Under the pieces are notes generated by a model, which was not told the origin of the DNA, did not search any database, and saw only the letters and a program-made list of their open reading frames with translations. The position numbers and the translations under genes were made by a program. This document shows, in pieces, positions 22,879-25,328 of a stretch of 25,328 nt of DNA (position 1 is its first letter; each line of letters starts with the position of its first letter). This DNA comes from Jeotgalibacillus marinus (GTDB lineage Bacteria; Bacillota; Bacilli; Bacillales; Jeotgalibacillaceae). The stretch covers positions 1 through 25,328 of the forward strand of contig NZ_JBFMIA010000027.1 in NCBI RefSeq assembly GCF_040801915.1, in the 5' to 3' direction.

Positions 22879-24957
22879 ATGTTTAAAAAGTTATTCGGTT
22901 CATTGCAAAAAATCGGTAAAGCACTCATGCTTCCAGTTGCAATTCTTCCTGCAGCAGGTCTACTTCTTGCTCTCGGTAATGCTTTGCAAAACGACACATT
23001 GATCAATCTTGCTCCTTTCCTGACAGCAGATTGGATCGCAATGGTCGCAAGTGTCATGGAAGAATCGGGCGGGATTGTATTTGGTAACTTGCCTCTGTTA
23101 TTCGCAGTTGGTGTTGCGATAGGTCTTGCTGGAGGTGACGGGGTAGCAGGTCTCGCTGCTATTGTTGGTTACCTCATTATGAACGTTACAATGGGAACGG
23201 CGCTAGGGCTTGATTTAGGTATGGTAACTGGAGCTGAAGTTGATCCTGCTTATGCGCTCGTACTCGGAATTCCTACCCTTCAAACTGGGGTGTTTGGTGG
23301 TATTATAGTGGGTGCGCTCGCCGCGTCTATGTACAACCGTTTTTATAAAATTGAATTACCATCATACTTAGGATTCTTTGCTGGTAAACGTTTTGTACCG
23401 ATTGCAACAGCTGGTGCAGCTGTACTTGTTGGTTTAGTAATGTTACTTATTTGGCCTATTGCACAAAATGGACTTAACTACTTCTCTCACAGCCTTTTAG
23501 GTATCAACATGGGACTTTCAGCTTTCATTTTTGGTGTGATTGAACGTGCATTAATTCCATTTGGACTACATCATATTTTCTATACACCGTTTTGGTTTGA
23601 GTTTGGTCAGTACGTCAATAGTGCTGGTGAAATCGTTCGAGGAGATAATTCAATCTTCCACGCACAAATTAAAGATGGTGCGGAACTTACAGCTGGAACA
23701 TTTATGACAGGTAAATACCCGTTCATGATGTTTGGTCTTCCAGCAGCTGCTCTTGCGATTTATCACGAAGCACGTCCAGAAAAGAAAGTATTCGTAGCTG
23801 GGATTATGGGTTCCGCTGCTTTAACATCATTTTTAACAGGTATTACAGAACCAATTGAATTCGCATTTCTATTTGTAGCACCGTTGCTTTTCGCGGTTCA
23901 TACAATTTTTGCGGGTCTTTCATTCTTAACGATGTATCTTCTTGATGTAAAAATCGGGATGACTTTCTCAGGCGGTCTAATCGACTTCCTTCTATTTGGT
24001 GCACTTAATCCACAAACTCATTGGTGGTTAGTTATTCCAGTAGGGCTTGTCTTTGCTGTTATCTACTACTTTGGTTTCCGTTTTGTTATTCGTAAGTTCA
24101 ACCTTAAGACGCCAGGTAGAGAAGTTGATGAGGAAGATGAAGGAGACGGAAAAGCTGCAGCAGGTTCTACGTCAAAATCAGACTTGCCTTACGATATCTT
24201 AGATGCTCTTGGTGGACCGTCAAACATTTCTAATCTAGATGCTTGTATCACAAGACTTCGCGTGCAAGTAAATGAGCCAAGCCAAGTGAACAAAAAAGAA
24301 CTCAAGAACCTTGGTGCAGCAGGCGTACTTGAAGTAGGTAACAACATTCAAGCAATTTTTGGGACGCGTTCTGATAGCATTCGTCATGAAATGAAAGATA
24401 TTATGGATGGCAAAGCACCAAGACCGACTAAAGTGGACCCGTCGAAAGAAGTCAAGAAGGAAATTGAAGAGACTGTACCAACAGCTATTCAAAATGATGT
24501 ATCTTCTTCACATGACTTTGTCTCTCCACTAAACGGTAGGGCTGTTGCAATAACAGAAGTCCCAGATCAAGTTTTCTCTGGGAAAATGATGGGTGATGGC
24601 TTTGCGATCATTCCAACATCAGGTCAAGTGCACTCTCCTGTTGATGGTAAGATTGTAAATGTCTCTCCTACAAAACATGCGATTGGAATTGAATCAACAA
24701 GCGGTCGTGAAATCTTGATCCACTTCGGTATCGATACTGTGAAGTTAAAAGGAGAAGGATTCGAGACACACGTAGCAGAAGGAGATACAGTTAAAGCGGG
24801 AGACTTGCTATTAACCGTAGATCTAGAAGCTGTCCAACCTAAAGTTCCTTCAATCATTACACCGATCATCTTTACGAACCTTGTAAACGATGAAGAAGTA
24901 AAAGTGGTTAAAGAAAACGTAAGTGTTGGGGACGACAATATTGTTGAAGTGAAATAG
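22879..24957 (+). CDS. ptsG: PTS glucose transporter EIICBA
   Basis: This 692-residue glucose permease of the phosphotransferase system (B. subtilis PtsG 699) takes up and phosphorylates glucose to glucose 6-phosphate. Domain order is IIC membrane part (about 1-415, with FGLHHIFYTPFWFEFGQY and GITEPIEFAFLFVAP), then IIB (about 430-515) with phosphorylated Cys456 in SNLDACITRLRV. A charged linker leads to IIA (about 545-685), with FAIIPTSGQVHSPVDG and active His615 in ILIHFGIDTVKLKGEGF; KHAIGIES supplies the second histidine. AGGAGG precedes the ATG at ideal spacing. Expression depends on the RAT/terminator upstream and on GlcT. Confidence 0.96.
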   Translation: MFKKLFGSLQKIGKALMLPVAILPAAGLLLALGNALQNDTLINLAPFLTADWIAMVASVMEESGGIVFGNLPLLFAVGVAIGLAGGDGVAGLAAIVGYLIMNVTMGTALGLDLGMVTGAEVDPAYALVLGIPTLQTGVFGGIIVGALAASMYNRFYKIELPSYLGFFAGKRFVPIATAGAAVLVGLVMLLIWPIAQNGLNYFSHSLLGINMGLSAFIFGVIERALIPFGLHHIFYTPFWFEFGQYVNSAGEIVRGDNSIFHAQIKDGAELTAGTFMTGKYPFMMFGLPAAALAIYHEARPEKKVFVAGIMGSAALTSFLTGITEPIEFAFLFVAPLLFAVHTIFAGLSFLTMYLLDVKIGMTFSGGLIDFLLFGALNPQTHWWLVIPVGLVFAVIYYFGFRFVIRKFNLKTPGREVDEEDEGDGKAAAGSTSKSDLPYDILDALGGPSNISNLDACITRLRVQVNEPSQVNKKELKNLGAAGVLEVGNNIQAIFGTRSDSIRHEMKDIMDGKAPRPTKVDPSKEVKKEIEETVPTAIQNDVSSSHDFVSPLNGRAVAITEVPDQVFSGKMMGDGFAIIPTSGQVHSPVDGKIVNVSPTKHAIGIESTSGREILIHFGIDTVKLKGEGFETHVAEGDTVKAGDLLLTVDLEAVQPKVPSIITPIIFTNLVNDEEVKVVKENVSVGDDNIVEVK

Positions 24958-24965
24958 TAATTGAG

Positions 24966-24994
24966 AAAGAAGCTGGCTTTGGTCAGCTTCTTTT
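24966..24994 (+). terminator. Terminator after ptsG
   Basis: AAGAAGCTG pairs perfectly with CAGCTTCTT (9 bp) around GCTTTGGT and is followed by T residues, ten bases after the stop codon. Confidence 0.82.
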
Positions 24995-25074
24995 CTTATA
25001 TTACAAAGTGAATGAAGGATAGGGGGTTATTTTTAAAAACCTAAAATAAAGTATGGATTTGTTTTTAAAAGTTA

Positions 25075-25104
25075 TTGACGTGTTCATTGGGTGTGTGGTA
25101 AATT
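25075..25104 (+). promoter_or_regulatory. Candidate rRNA operon promoter P1
   Basis: TTGACG and TAAATT, with an 18-base spacer, follow an A/T-rich stretch that could be an UP element. Placed about 220 bases ahead of the rRNA leader, it would be the outer of two tandem promoters, a common arrangement in Bacillus rRNA operons. Confidence 0.55.
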
Positions 25105-25132
25105 AGTAAAGTTCTCTTTTGGAGGATGATAA

Positions 25133-25237
25133 TTGATATGGCTTGTAAGTTGTGTTTTTTGGTTTTTTAACGACTTCGTTTTGGACTTGAAGGATTTAAT
25201 ATAATCTAAAAAAACACTTTACAAACTACCATATCAA
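25133..25237. repeat. Long imperfect inverted repeat between the candidate rRNA promoters
   Basis: The left arm 25133-25160 pairs with 25209-25237: TTGATATGG with CCATATCAA, TTGTAA with TTACAA, and GTGTTTTTT with AAAAAACAC, with small bulges, around a loop of about 48 bases. The right arm includes the -35 box of the second promoter. Confidence 0.6.
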
Positions 25238-25247
25238 ATGGTATTAT
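25218..25247 (+). promoter_or_regulatory. Candidate rRNA operon promoter P2
   Basis: TTTACA and TATTAT, with an 18-base spacer, are followed by AATGAAG. This is the inner of two tandem promoter candidates before the leader. An overlapping TATAAT two bases further on would need a 21-base spacer. Confidence 0.5.
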
Positions 25248-25328
25248 AATGAAGTCGATTAAGAGATTGACGCAAACGAAACACCTTGAACCTTGAAAAC
25301 TAAACAACCTAAAACGTCAACGTTAATT
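25248..25328 (+). other. Leader of a ribosomal RNA operon, cut by the window end
   Basis: The stretch contains CCTTGAAAACTAAACAA and CGTCAACGTTAATT, the kind of sequence that precedes 16S rRNA genes in Bacillus and carries the anti-termination and processing signals of the transcript. No 16S sequence (such as the AGAGTTTGATC start) is reached. The assignment rests on memory of such leaders. Confidence 0.72.

Overview
The window looks like the chromosome of a low-GC, spore-former-type Bacillaceae bacterium, probably near the Alkalihalobacillus/Halalkalibacter part of Bacillus sensu lato. That placement is inference from gene content, AGGAGG-type ribosome binding sites, GTG/TTG starts, guanine riboswitches, PurR and GlcT control elements, and a gene order (moxR - DUF58 - transglutaminase - guaA - pbuG) matching the B. 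subtilis yeaC-yeaD-yebA-guaA-pbuG segment. No phage, CRISPR array, tRNA or complete transposon is visible.

Layout. Positions 1-40 look like the terminal repeat of an IS3-family element. Positions 84-2275 are an accessory stretch on the minus strand: an orphan secreted protein, a gene-free AT-rich gap with inverted repeats, and a two-gene cassette (DUF6338 membrane protein plus a small proline-rich protein). Next comes lutABC (minus strand), the iron-sulfur L-lactate oxidation operon, with a promoter and a LutR-like operator ahead of lutA. Then on the plus strand: a three-gene ABC exporter resembling linearmycin-resistance LnrLMN; a short-chain fatty acid transporter (AtoE type) whose natural start codon seems to read ATA; and a NAD salvage operon (nicotinamidase, nicotinate phosphoribosyltransferase, NAD synthetase).

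The second half is core chromosome: the MoxR/DUF58/transglutaminase membrane operon; guaA and pbuG, each with its own sigma-A promoter, guanine riboswitch and terminator (pbuG also has a PurR box pair); and glcT followed by ptsG with a textbook RAT/terminator between them. The window ends inside the promoter and leader region of what is very likely an rRNA operon, whose 16S gene should start just beyond the window.

The genes form coherent modules: lactate oxidation, glucose uptake with GlcT antitermination, NAD recycling, and guanine nucleotide supply. I see no clear new defence or biosynthetic system. The points most worth a second look are the ATA start of the AtoE-type gene, the DUF6338 cassette, the unusual expression platform of the guaA riboswitch, the palindromic spacer in the pbuG promoter, and the long inverted repeat between two candidate rRNA promoters.
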